From Cyclobacteriaceae bacterium (lineage in GTDB: Bacteria; Bacteroidota; Bacteroidia; Cytophagales; Cyclobacteriaceae), in the NCBI GenBank assembly GCA_026003355.1, contig BPHC01000005.1, positions 1 to 64,000 on the forward strand: DNA of 64,000 nt, given 5' to 3'. This document shows positions 44,625-53,900 of this stretch, one piece after another; positions within the stretch are counted from its first letter, which is position 1; each line of letters opens with the position of its first letter. A program made the position numbers and the translations under genes. Below the pieces are notes generated by a model. That model saw only the letters and a list, made by a program, of their open reading frames with translations. It was not told the DNA's origin and did not search any database.

Positions 44625-45519
44625 TTACCAGCCACCGCTGCTCCCGCCGCCGCCAAAGCTGCCGCCACCTCCGGAAAAGCCACCTCCACCAGACGACCAG
44701 CCCCCGCCCGAAGAAAAGCCACCGCCCGACCAGCCGCCTCCGCTTCCGGAATATGATTCCATGGTATTCCACCCCTTTGCGTTTAAAAATATAACGCAAC
44801 ACAGGCCACCCCACCAGATAGGCGATGAGCACCGCAACCCCAGTTGAAAAGCCCAGAATAAAGCTGGGGAAAGACGCGTAGAAAGGAATAAGAAATACGT
44901 ACATAAACCAGGCCGAACCACCTTTAAGTTTCAGCCCCATAAAGGTAAACAGGCCAAGTATGCCAAATATAAACAGGCTGATAAGGGCCTTCTCCCCAGG
45001 ATTCATTCCCAACGAGTTGGGCGTAGTGTCTTCACCGGCAACATATTCACCGCCAATGGCCTGGGTTATGGCCATGATTCCGGCCCACACGCCTTCATTG
45101 AATTCGCCACGCCTGAAGCGGGGCGCTATTTCGTTGCGGATAATGCGGTTGCATATTACATCGGGCAGCACGCCTTCCAACCCGTAGCCAACCTCTATGC
45201 GCATTTTACGGTCTTCCACAGCAATAAGCAATAACACCCCATTATCCTTGTCTGCCTGCCCCAGCTTCCACTTTTCTGCCACACGCAGCGAATAATCTTC
45301 CAGCACTGCACCCTGCAACGATGGAATTATCAAAACAGCAATCTGGTTGGAGGTGCTGTCTTCATATTGTTTCAACGCGGCTTCCAGCTGTTCGCGCATT
45401 TGTACGGAGAGCAGCCCGGCCTCGTCATGAACGCGCATTCCCCAGAGCTCGGGAATTTCCGGCTGAGCCATTAGGTGGATGGAGAAGAAAATAAAAGCAG
45501 CCAGCAAAAGTTTTTTCAT
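44625..45519 (-). CDS. TPM-domain membrane protein, frame interrupted once
   Basis: ATG at 45519 opens a signal peptide (MKKLLLAAFIFFSIHLMAQ). A TPM domain follows (VHDEAGLLSVQMREQLEAAL, SNQIAVLIIPSL, GVLLLIAVEDRKMRIEVGYG), then two to three membrane helices. Family members end in a Gly/Ser-rich tail with GGW; that tail (SGSGGGWSGGG ... SSGGW) is present only in a second frame ending at 44625, while the primary frame goes on with unrelated Arg/Trp-rich codons. The shift lies near 44750-44775; dropping one C of the run 44772-44775 restores it. TPM proteins have been linked to phosphatase activity and to respiratory-complex repair; role here unknown. Confidence 0.85.
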
Positions 45520-45541
45520 AAGCAGGGGCGGAGTAAAGGGG

Positions 45542-46192
45542 TTATCCAATGCGCAGGTCATCGCGCAGTTCGTTAATGTCATCGCTGGTTTTCTTAAAAC
45601 CATGCTCCAGCAAAATTTCTCCGCATCGCTTAATGGCCGCTTCGAGTCCTTCAATAACCCTGCCTTTGCGGATATTATCGGTAAGATCGGCAACCAGTTT
45701 GTCCCATATTTTCTGTTCCACCACCTTACTTATACCCCGGTCGGCCAGCACAATTACCTCATGTTCGAAGAACGAAATAAAAATAAGAATGCCCGTGCGG
45801 TGTCGTGTATTGAAGACCTCTTCTTCCAGAAATGCATTTTCTGCCCGTTGCCGCGTGGCATGGTCCATGTGCAGGCGCGACACCAGCAACCGCCTGAGGC
45901 CATCGGAAAACTGCGGCAGCAGGGATCCGAGTAAACCGGCGGCCACGACAATTAAAAAAATAAGCAGCGGGTCATAAACCGCATAATGGGGCAGCAGTCG
46001 GTCGAAAACAATAAGGGCAAGAAAAGCCAGCAAACCCATTATAATGCCCGCTTTGTAGTTGGCTATGGTATAATAGCCGCTTTGCGGTACCATAACCGGC
46101 ACAATTTCGCCCGAAATACCGACCTCGGCCTCGCGCACGGCCTTTCTAATGCGTTCGAAATCGGCCTCTGAAAATCGTTTTTGCAGGTCCAT
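45542..46192 (-). CDS. TPM-domain membrane protein
   Basis: 216 residues with ATG at 46192 (MDLQKRFSEADFERIRKAV). TPM domain at the N-terminus (EVGISGEIVPVMVP), two membrane helices, then HRTGILIFISFFEHEVIVLADRGI and a helical C-terminus. In Bacteroidota such a protein usually stands between lemA and a second TPM gene; here it precedes the 44625 gene by 22 bases and follows pdxJ by 33, with lemA elsewhere. Confidence 0.88.
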   Translation of the reverse strand: MDLQKRFSEADFERIRKAVREAEVGISGEIVPVMVPQSGYYTIANYKAGIIMGLLAFLALIVFDRLLPHYAVYDPLLIFLIVVAAGLLGSLLPQFSDGLRRLLVSRLHMDHATRQRAENAFLEEEVFNTRHRTGILIFISFFEHEVIVLADRGISKVVEQKIWDKLVADLTDNIRKGRVIEGLEAAIKRCGEILLEHGFKKTSDDINELRDDLRIG

Positions 46193-46225
46193 GTTGCGGG
46201 GATTCAATAAACCAAGGTAGTTAAT

Positions 46226-46945
46226 TTATTCATCTTTCAGTTGCCTGAGGTATAGTTGTATGGTGTTTTCCAGGCCATAGTACAGGGCATCGCATATCAG
46301 GGCATGACCAATGGATACTTCAGCCAGAAAGGGAATGGATTGCTTAAGATAACGCAGGTTATCCAGGTTCAAATCGTGGCCGGCATTTACTGCCAGGCCG
46401 GCATTGTGCGCCACACGGGCGGTTTCTGCATAGGGCTTAACAGCCTCTTCGCGGTTTTTGCCGTAATGGCTTGCATAGGGCTCGGTATATAATTCTACCC
46501 GGTCGGCCCCAACCCTTGCAGCGCCTTCGGCCATTTGCGGAACAGGGTTAATGAAAACCGAAACCCGCCCGGCATATTTCTTTACTTCCTGTATAACTTC
46601 CTGTAAGAATACCTTGTGCGTTACGGTATCCCACCCGGTGTTAGAGGTAATCACATCGGGTTTATCGGGCACCAGGGTGGCCTGATGTGGTTTAACCTTG
46701 CGGATAATCTCCAGATAGCGCTCATCCGGAAAGCCTTCAATGTTAAATTCAGTTTTCACTACCTCAGCCAGGGCCAGCACATCGGCATAGCGGATGTGCC
46801 GCTCATCAGGCCTGGGATGAACCGTTATGCCCTGGGCGCCAAAGCGTTCGCAGTCTATGGCTGCCTTTATCACATCGGGGTTGTTGCCGCCCCGGGCGTT
46901 GCGCAGGGTGGCAATTTTGTTTATGTTAACACTCAGGCGGGTCAT
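46226..46945 (-). CDS. pdxJ: Pyridoxine 5'-phosphate synthase
   Basis: 239 residues with start at 46945 (MTRLSVNINKIATLRNARGG). Condenses 1-deoxy-xylulose-5-phosphate and 3-amino-2-oxopropyl phosphate in the DXP-dependent vitamin B6 route. Diagnostic segments: GITVHPRPDERHI, NIEGFPDERYL, TLVPDKPDVITSNTGWD, RVSVFINP and AGHDLNLDNL. Divergent from the yqeY gene at 47019; probably leads the transcript of the two TPM genes. Confidence 0.95.
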   Translation of the reverse strand: MTRLSVNINKIATLRNARGGNNPDVIKAAIDCERFGAQGITVHPRPDERHIRYADVLALAEVVKTEFNIEGFPDERYLEIIRKVKPHQATLVPDKPDVITSNTGWDTVTHKVFLQEVIQEVKKYAGRVSVFINPVPQMAEGAARVGADRVELYTEPYASHYGKNREEAVKPYAETARVAHNAGLAVNAGHDLNLDNLRYLKQSIPFLAEVSIGHALICDALYYGLENTIQLYLRQLKDE

Positions 46946-47018
46946 GGCAGCCACAAGTTACGCAAGACTGATTTAAAACGGGCTTTCTTTTTACTTTTGC
47001 TGCATACCCTACAGCCTT

Positions 47019-47471
47019 ATGAGCCTTAAAGCTACCATCGATGCCGACATTAAAAAAGCCATGCTGGCCCGCAACAAGGAAGAACTGGATGCCCTGCGGG
47101 GAATAAAGTCGCTTATTCTGCTGGCAGAAACAGAAAAGGGCGGTGCGGAAGCACTTACGCCCGATGCCGAAAACAAACTGCTGATGAAAGCCGCCAAACA
47201 AAGAAAAGAATCGGCTGAAATCTTTCAGCAGCAGGGCCGCAACGACCTGGCTGAAAAAGAACTGTTTCAGCTGGAAGTGATAAGCCGATATTTACCCAAA
47301 CAGCTTTCGGAAGAAGAACTTGTTTCGGAACTGAAGAAAATTATCAGCGATGCCGGAGCTGCCGGGCCGCAGGACATGGGAAAGGTAATGGGCCTGGCCA
47401 CCAAAATACTGGCAGGCAAAGCCGACGGCCGCCAGATTGCCGAATCTGTAAAAAAACTGCTGGCAGGTTGA
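47019..47471 (+). CDS. GatB/YqeY domain-containing protein
   Basis: 150 residues, helical. N-terminal ATIDADIKKAMLARNKEELD and the C-terminal GatB tail-like domain (DMGKVMGLATKILAGKADGRQ) are those of YqeY-type proteins, thought to relate to tRNA-dependent amidotransferase tails. The stop overlaps the TTG start of cvpA (TTGA), so the two are translationally coupled. Confidence 0.92.
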   Translation: MSLKATIDADIKKAMLARNKEELDALRGIKSLILLAETEKGGAEALTPDAENKLLMKAAKQRKESAEIFQQQGRNDLAEKELFQLEVISRYLPKQLSEEELVSELKKIISDAGAAGPQDMGKVMGLATKILAGKADGRQIAESVKKLLAG

Positions 47472-47977
47472 ACACCCTGGATATGGTGCTTGTTGGGTTA
47501 ATGATCTGGGGCGCGGTAAGCGGCTACCAAAAGGGGTTTCTTTTTATGTTGTTTGCCTTGCTTGCCCTTGTTGCTGGCGCAGTTGCCGGTATTTTGTTTA
47601 CCCACGAAGTAGCCGATACGCTGCAATCGCACCTTGCCGTAAACGAAAGGTACATGCCCTACGTGGCCTTTCTGCTTATTTTTGCCGTAACCCTGTTAAC
47701 GGTTCGAACTATAGGCGCTCTAACCCGGTGGGCTCTGCACAAAACCTTTCTGGGAGGGCCCGACAAGCTGCTGGGTGCTGTGCTGGGCGCCATCAAAACA
47801 GCATGTTGGGCAGGACTGTTCCTGTGGTTGCTGCACATGGCCTTACCCACTGTGCCCCGTTGGATGGAAGAATCTGTTATTTATGGGGCATTAACCAACT
47901 GGTATGCGCTTGTTTTACCCTTTGGCCCGCACACTTCATTTCTGAACGGGGCATTTTCGGCAGCAAGTGCTGCCTGA
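47468..47977 (+). CDS. CvpA family membrane protein
   Basis: 169 residues with four membrane helices. The TTG start at 47468 reproduces the conserved family N-terminus MNTLDMVLVGLMIWGAVSGY with the following QKGF; the first ATG at 47483 would cut it. CvpA-type proteins are associated with colicin V production and cell-envelope processes, mechanism unknown. A small GC-rich hairpin (AGCGGG/CCCGCT, about 48057-48071) follows without a T run. Confidence 0.85.
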   Translation: MNTLDMVLVGLMIWGAVSGYQKGFLFMLFALLALVAGAVAGILFTHEVADTLQSHLAVNERYMPYVAFLLIFAVTLLTVRTIGALTRWALHKTFLGGPDKLLGAVLGAIKTACWAGLFLWLLHMALPTVPRWMEESVIYGALTNWYALVLPFGPHTSFLNGAFSAASAA

Positions 47978-48100
47978 ACGACCAAAGCCGCTGTTGGCAA
48001 GCTGAAGGTAATTCAGCCATGGGCACTGCTGCAGGTTAAATAAAACATCATGGAAAAGCGGGCCTCCCGCTGTATATTACCTGCATTAAAAATTTAAACC

Positions 48101-49951
48101 ATGAAGTACGCCTTGTTTGTTTGTGCCTTGCTTTGTGCATTTTGGCTTAACGCCCAGACCTTTAATCAGCTTCCGGTCAATACGCAAAAGCCGCCGCTTC
48201 ATGGCCGCCACTGGATGGCCATAACCGGTAAGCCCCTTGCCGCTACGGCCGGAGCCATGATTTTTACAAAAGGCGGAAATGCCGTAGATGCCGCCTGTGC
48301 CATGCTGGCAGCCACCTGTACCATGTGGGATGTGCTGAGCTGGGGCGGAGAAACCCAGGCGCTGATTTATAACCCCAATACCAAAAAGGTTGTTGCCATT
48401 AACGCCCTGGGCGTGGCCCCCACCGGCGCTACCGCTCAGTTTTTTAAAGACAAGGGCATGAAGTACCCGCCCCAGTACGGTCCGCTGGCAGCTGTAACCC
48501 CTGGCACGCCCGGCGGACTTATGGTAATGCTGGCCGAGTTTGGCACCATGAGCCTGAAAGACGTGTTGGCGCCTGCCATGGAAATGGCGCAGGGTTATCC
48601 CATCGAGGCACAAACCGCCAATTCCATTGAACGCGAAAAGGCACGAATAAAAGAATGGCCCTACTCCAAAAAAGTATTCCTTACGCATCCCGGTGAAAAA
48701 CGGGAAGCGCCCTATCCGGGAGAGATTTTTGTGCAGAAAGATTTATATGAAACCCTGCGCAAACTGGTAGAAGCCGAGCAGCAGGCCTTAAAAAAAGGAA
48801 AGAATCGCAAACAGGCCATCTATGCCGCGTACGACCGCTTTTACAAAGGCGACATCGCCATAGAGTTTGTCCGCGGATGCCAGGAACAGGGCGGGTTAAT
48901 TACCGAACAGGATTTGGCCAACTGGAAAGTTAAGATAGAAGAACCCCTGATGACCACCTACAAAGGCATTGAAGTATACAAACTTCAGCAATGGACACAA
49001 GGGCCTGTTATGCTGCAAACCCTTAACATATTGGAGAATTTTGATCTGAAAAACATGGGATACAATTCAGCTCAATACATTCATACACTGTACCAGGCCA
49101 TGAATCTGGCCTTTGCCGATCGCGACTTTTATTATGGCGACCCGGCCTTTCCGCCTGCCGAACCCATGAAGGGGCTGCTGTCAAAAGATTATGCCCGCGA
49201 ACGCGCCAAACTTATTAACCCCGACTACAATAACCCGAATGCCGGACCGGGCGATCCATACCCTTTCCAGGGCGAGACCAACCCTTACCTGCACTTGCTA
49301 AAATCCTGGGGCAACAACCAGAGCAGTGCCCTAACGCCCCTTACCGAAGAATACCTGCGCGACTTTGCTGCCGGCACCACTTCGGTTGAAGCAGCCGACA
49401 AAGAAGGATGGGTAGTAAGCATAACACCCAGTGGCGGATGGGTGCCTGCCTGCATTGCCGGAAACACCGGTATTGGCATGAGCCAGCGCATGCAAAGTTT
49501 TGTGCTGGACGAAAAAGAAAATCCGTTTAACGTGGTAGAGCCCGGCAAACGCCCGCGTGTAACCCTAACACCTGGCATGGCGCTGAAAGACGGCAAACCC
49601 TTTTTGTCGTTTGCCAAACAAGCTGGTGATGAGCAGGACCAGCTCCTCATTCAGTTCTTTCTGAATATCGTTGAATTTGGCATGACCGTACAGGAGGCCT
49701 GCGAGGCACCCAGCTTCATCACCAACCAAATGTACTCCAGCTTTGGCAACCACGAAAAACAGCCCGGATCGCTTGTACTAAACACCCAGATGCCCGCCTG
49801 GGTACGCAAAGAACTGGCGCAAAAGGGCTACCGGTTGTCGTACCGCGAGCGCACCAGCGGACCCATTAACGCCATTTATTTCGACTGGCAGCATGGCAGC
49901 TTCTGGGGTGGCAGCAGCAACCATGGCGAGGATTACGGCATAGGGTGGTAA
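48101..49951 (+). CDS. Gamma-glutamyltransferase family protein
   Basis: 616 residues with signal peptide MKYALFVCALLCAFWLNAQ, so periplasmic or secreted. Ntn-hydrolase: the autoprocessing site is GTTSVEAADKEGWVVSI, where the second Thr of TTSVEAAD would become the N-terminal nucleophile of the small subunit. GMSQRMQSFVLDEKENPFN and GKRPRVTLTPGMALKDGKP are typical of the small subunit. Acts on glutathione or gamma-glutamyl peptides or a related acylated substrate. No operon partner. Confidence 0.9.
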   Translation: MKYALFVCALLCAFWLNAQTFNQLPVNTQKPPLHGRHWMAITGKPLAATAGAMIFTKGGNAVDAACAMLAATCTMWDVLSWGGETQALIYNPNTKKVVAINALGVAPTGATAQFFKDKGMKYPPQYGPLAAVTPGTPGGLMVMLAEFGTMSLKDVLAPAMEMAQGYPIEAQTANSIEREKARIKEWPYSKKVFLTHPGEKREAPYPGEIFVQKDLYETLRKLVEAEQQALKKGKNRKQAIYAAYDRFYKGDIAIEFVRGCQEQGGLITEQDLANWKVKIEEPLMTTYKGIEVYKLQQWTQGPVMLQTLNILENFDLKNMGYNSAQYIHTLYQAMNLAFADRDFYYGDPAFPPAEPMKGLLSKDYARERAKLINPDYNNPNAGPGDPYPFQGETNPYLHLLKSWGNNQSSALTPLTEEYLRDFAAGTTSVEAADKEGWVVSITPSGGWVPACIAGNTGIGMSQRMQSFVLDEKENPFNVVEPGKRPRVTLTPGMALKDGKPFLSFAKQAGDEQDQLLIQFFLNIVEFGMTVQEACEAPSFITNQMYSSFGNHEKQPGSLVLNTQMPAWVRKELAQKGYRLSYRERTSGPINAIYFDWQHGSFWGGSSNHGEDYGIGW

Positions 49952-49978
49952 TAATTTATACCACACGGTGATGCCTGC

Positions 49979-50962
49979 CTATCTTTCTTGATCAAGGGCC
50001 TTAACTTCGGGCAAGGCTATCCGGTAGGTTTTTCCCTTTCTTACGGTAAGCCTTTCGGCCCGAAGCCAGGGATTATGGCGCTTAAGCAATTTGTAGTTAC
50101 TGCCCTGCCTGAGTGCAAACTGCACCAGGTTGGGGAGGGTTTGGGTAACTTCAATGTAGCGCAGGGTATCCGGTTGATACAGGTGGCTGGGGTTTATCGT
50201 AAAGCCGTATTTGCCGGGATTTTCTATAATTTCCTTGATAGCCACTATGCGCAGCACATAGCGGGCCGTTTCCTGCGGCAGGTACAGGTCGTAGTAATTG
50301 TTTACCTGCTGTTTGGTGAGGGCGTTTTCCAGGCCGCTTATGCCGCGGTTGTACGAGGCGGCCACCAACGTCCAGTTGCCGAATTTGCGGTATGCCTTCA
50401 GCAGGTATTTGCAAGCCGCCTCTGTTGATTTCAACGGATCGTAGCGCTCATCCACCTCATCGGTTATTTCCAGGCCCAATTCTTTTCCGGAACTTTTCAG
50501 AATCTGCCAGAAGCCAACTGCTCCTTTTGGTGAAACTTCGTTCATCAGGCCGGATTCAATCAACGGCAGGTATTTAAAGTCATCCGGAATGTTGTGTTTG
50601 CGCAACACTTCCTGCATGGGCGGCAGCCAGCGGTTGGCGCGCTTCATGAGAAAGAGCGTTGAACTGTGCAGGTAGATGTTAATTTGCAGTTCGCGGTCCA
50701 GGCGCTCGCGCACTTCGGGTTCGTGCAACGGAACTTCTTCACCGGCAAAAGAAGCTTTCTCAGGTAAATCGAAAGAAACCGCCCGGTACATCAGCCCCTC
50801 TTCCGGCAGCCGGGCTTCTTCCAGCATCTGCTCCTGTTGTTCCCGTGACTTTTCCAGCTCACTCATCAGGGTACGCACCTGGTGGTCCCAATGACGGCCG
50901 TACAGAATAGCTATTAGCAGAGCAGCAGCCGAAAAGATGAGCGGAAGAAATTTTTGAACCAT
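49979..50962 (-). CDS. Membrane-anchored lytic transglycosylase (MltD/Slt-like)
   Basis: 327 residues: N-terminal membrane anchor (FLPLIFSAAALLIAILYG), a coiled linker, then the SLT domain with the catalytic Glu in LPLIESGLMNEVSPKGAVGF, WQILKSSGK and ASYNRG. A short C-terminal part with RKGKTYRI may be a LysM-like remnant. Cleaves peptidoglycan glycan strands in the periplasm. Ten bases downstream of the CHAT gene; third gene of the unit. Confidence 0.88.
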   Translation of the reverse strand: MVQKFLPLIFSAAALLIAILYGRHWDHQVRTLMSELEKSREQQEQMLEEARLPEEGLMYRAVSFDLPEKASFAGEEVPLHEPEVRERLDRELQINIYLHSSTLFLMKRANRWLPPMQEVLRKHNIPDDFKYLPLIESGLMNEVSPKGAVGFWQILKSSGKELGLEITDEVDERYDPLKSTEAACKYLLKAYRKFGNWTLVAASYNRGISGLENALTKQQVNNYYDLYLPQETARYVLRIVAIKEIIENPGKYGFTINPSHLYQPDTLRYIEVTQTLPNLVQFALRQGSNYKLLKRHNPWLRAERLTVRKGKTYRIALPEVKALDQER

Positions 50963-50972
50963 AATTTACTCG

Positions 50973-53900
50973 CTATTCACCAATCATTACAAATGCTCCC
51001 CAGTAATAGGGCTGCGGATATTGTTGCCGGATAATGGATTGGGCTTCCTGAAAGGCACTTCTTTTGGATTTACCCGAAAACAGCAGGGTGTAAAATTGCG
51101 TCATCAATTGCTGAGTTACCTGGTCATCTACTTTCCACAAACTCATAATAATATTTTTTGCTCCGGCCTCCTGCAATGCCCGTTGCAAACCGTAAACACC
51201 CTCACCATGTTTAATCTCGCCTAATCCGGTTTCGCAGGCACTCAACACAACCAGCTCAGTATTTTTCAAATCCAATAGCTGAACCTCCTGAGCGAACAAA
51301 ATACCATCTTCATCGAAGGTTGTGCGCTCGCCCCGAAGGCCCAGCTCTGCTCCGGCCATGAGTAAACCGCTGCGCATTAAGGGGTTTTCTTTAACCCGAA
51401 TTTGCTTTTCCGGATCCAACCTATCATACTGACGAAGGAAAAATCCATGGGTGGCAAGGTGCAGCACATCGGGACTTTGCAACTGTTTTAATTGCTTTTC
51501 AGAAGCGTCATTACCCGTGAGGACCGTAGATTGAATGCCCTTGCTCTTTAAAATTTTATTAATCTCATCTACTTCAATGCGCGTACCTTCCAGAACGGTA
51601 ACGTGACCTCCATCAAGATCGAAGAAACGTTGTGTGGAGTCGCCTCGGAACAGATTAACAACACGTTCTCTGGTCTTTTCCGTAACCTGTTGTGTTGGTT
51701 CGGTACCGGTGTAGTTGGGGTAGCCGAAAAGCCAGGTGTTATACTGCCTGTAGTTTCGCTTTTGCAACACCGGTTTCCCAAAGTAGTGCATGAAATCGAG
51801 CGAAGAGCCCAGCAAATGAATGGAATATTCATCGGCCAGATATTTTCCGGTGGCGGGATTGTATAGCGTATTCAGGTTGATGGTGTGGTAAATGCCATCG
51901 GGCACCACATACACCTTGCGTACATGCCGCAATTTGGGTTCTAACGGCTTCCAGAACACGTTGTACGACCGAAGGTTTTCGATTCCTGCCATGACCGAAT
52001 TGGTATAGAATTTAATTTCTTTCCCTTCCAGATCTTTTCCATTTCTCAACACCATATAATCCGGCAGGATTTGTCCGTGACGAATAATGAAGGCCAGGTA
52101 CAGCACCGAGTCCTTCCATTCATTGTGGTAATATTCCAGGCGTACCCATTCAATCAGCGCTTCGTCCGGCTTTAGTAATTTCTGTACATCTTTCCAGGTA
52201 TACAATGTATCGGCAACCGCCCGATTCAGAACATCCGAACTTCTCAGCAGATTTTTTTCTGCTTCGGCAATCTGCTCACGCAACTGCAGCAGGTTAATAT
52301 TTCTTTCCTTTAGCTGTTGCTCGTTAAGGGTCAGAGCCTTGGCATACGCGGCTTTAAGCGACCTATACTGATCGAATAACCTGCTTGCTGCAGTATTTGT
52401 CCAGCTTTGAAATGCTTCCCTAAAATTTTTTGCGGCACGATACAGGGCTCCTTTGGTTAAAAGGTTGTACCGAAAAGCCCAGCTTAAAGACTCCTTAATC
52501 TGATCAGCCACATCGAGTGTAAATGAAAAGTAAATGTCGCGGAAGTAATTAAATTCCTCCAGGTATTTTTCCCGCTCAGATTCAGAGAACAAAATGAAAT
52601 TTGAATTCAATTCGTTTACAAAAACGCGGGCCGCCTGTGTGTATAAGGAGAATGCTTCCTGATGTTTTTGTTGTTCTTCATACACCGACGCCAGGTTGTT
52701 GCAAACGGTGGCGTAAAGCGAATGGCGCTTCAGGCCCTGATGAACTAATGCGGCTCGTGCCTCCTGATATAAAAGTTCGGCTTCTTTATAGTTACCGATT
52801 CTGTTTTTGGTATAGGCCAGGTTATTGCAGGCCTGCACGTATTCTACATGATTCCTTCCCTGTAACTCAGCCCTTAATGTCCTGATTTCTTCATAATACT
52901 TTTCAGCTTTTTGATATTCGTTCAACCGGTTAAGGTAATACGCCATATTTTCGCATATCCCTCCGTAATCCAGATTGTGCCTGCCTTTGGTATTTGCCAT
53001 AACCAGCAGTGCCTCATCCAGCAGGGTTGCGGCTTCAGCATAATTTCCTGCATCGGTTAACAGTGCGGCCAGGTTTGCAGAGGCAAGCGCATAATCAGGA
53101 TGGTTTTTACCCCGCAATTCCCCGGTAGTTACAAGAATATCCCTCAGTATTTTTTCTGACTTATGGTATTGGCCTACATCGTTGTACAACACACCCAGGC
53201 TATTGATAACGCGCAGATAATGACTGTGGAATTTGCCCACGCTGTTTTCTGCAATTGTTTTCGCATCGGTATACAATGCTTCGGCTTTTGCATAATCACC
53301 CATGTCGTGATAGAGACTGCCCAACTCATAAAGCGTTTTACCATAGGAAGGGTGGTTTTTACCGAAGAGCTCTTCCTGTATGGCCCTGGCTTTAAAAAGC
53401 CATTGTTCGGCTAAAGAAAACTGGCCGGTATAGTGATATGTTGTTCCCAAATGATAACATTGGGCGGCATAATCGGGCTGTTTTTCACCCAAAGATTTTT
53501 TAAAAATGTCGAGGGCCTGAAGATGAAGTTGTTCGGCTTCTGAAAAACGACCCTGACGGAACAAAGCTATGGCCATGCTGGACGCGGCCTGCGCAAACTT
53601 GTAATGACCGCTTCCATAAATTTTTTGATAGATGTGGAGGGCGTCTGCGCGAAGCGTCCCTGATTTTTCGTGCATGGCATATTCGTCATGCACATCGGCA
53701 AGGAGGAACAACGCCAGGGCATAGCTTTCGGTATCGTGCCTCCCGGCACTTTCCAGAATTGAAAGGGCTTCTGTTAATTTCAATTCTGCATCAGTAAACT
53801 TCTCCAGTTTTACATAAACCCCGGCCAGGTTAATGCAGTCTTCGGCGTATTTATTAGAATCATTTCCATATAAGCGCCTCGATAACCCGCAGGATTCCTG

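Noticed and set aside
47978-48100. Terminator after cvpA
   Set aside because: The AGCGGG/CCCGCT stem is only six base pairs and lacks a following T run.
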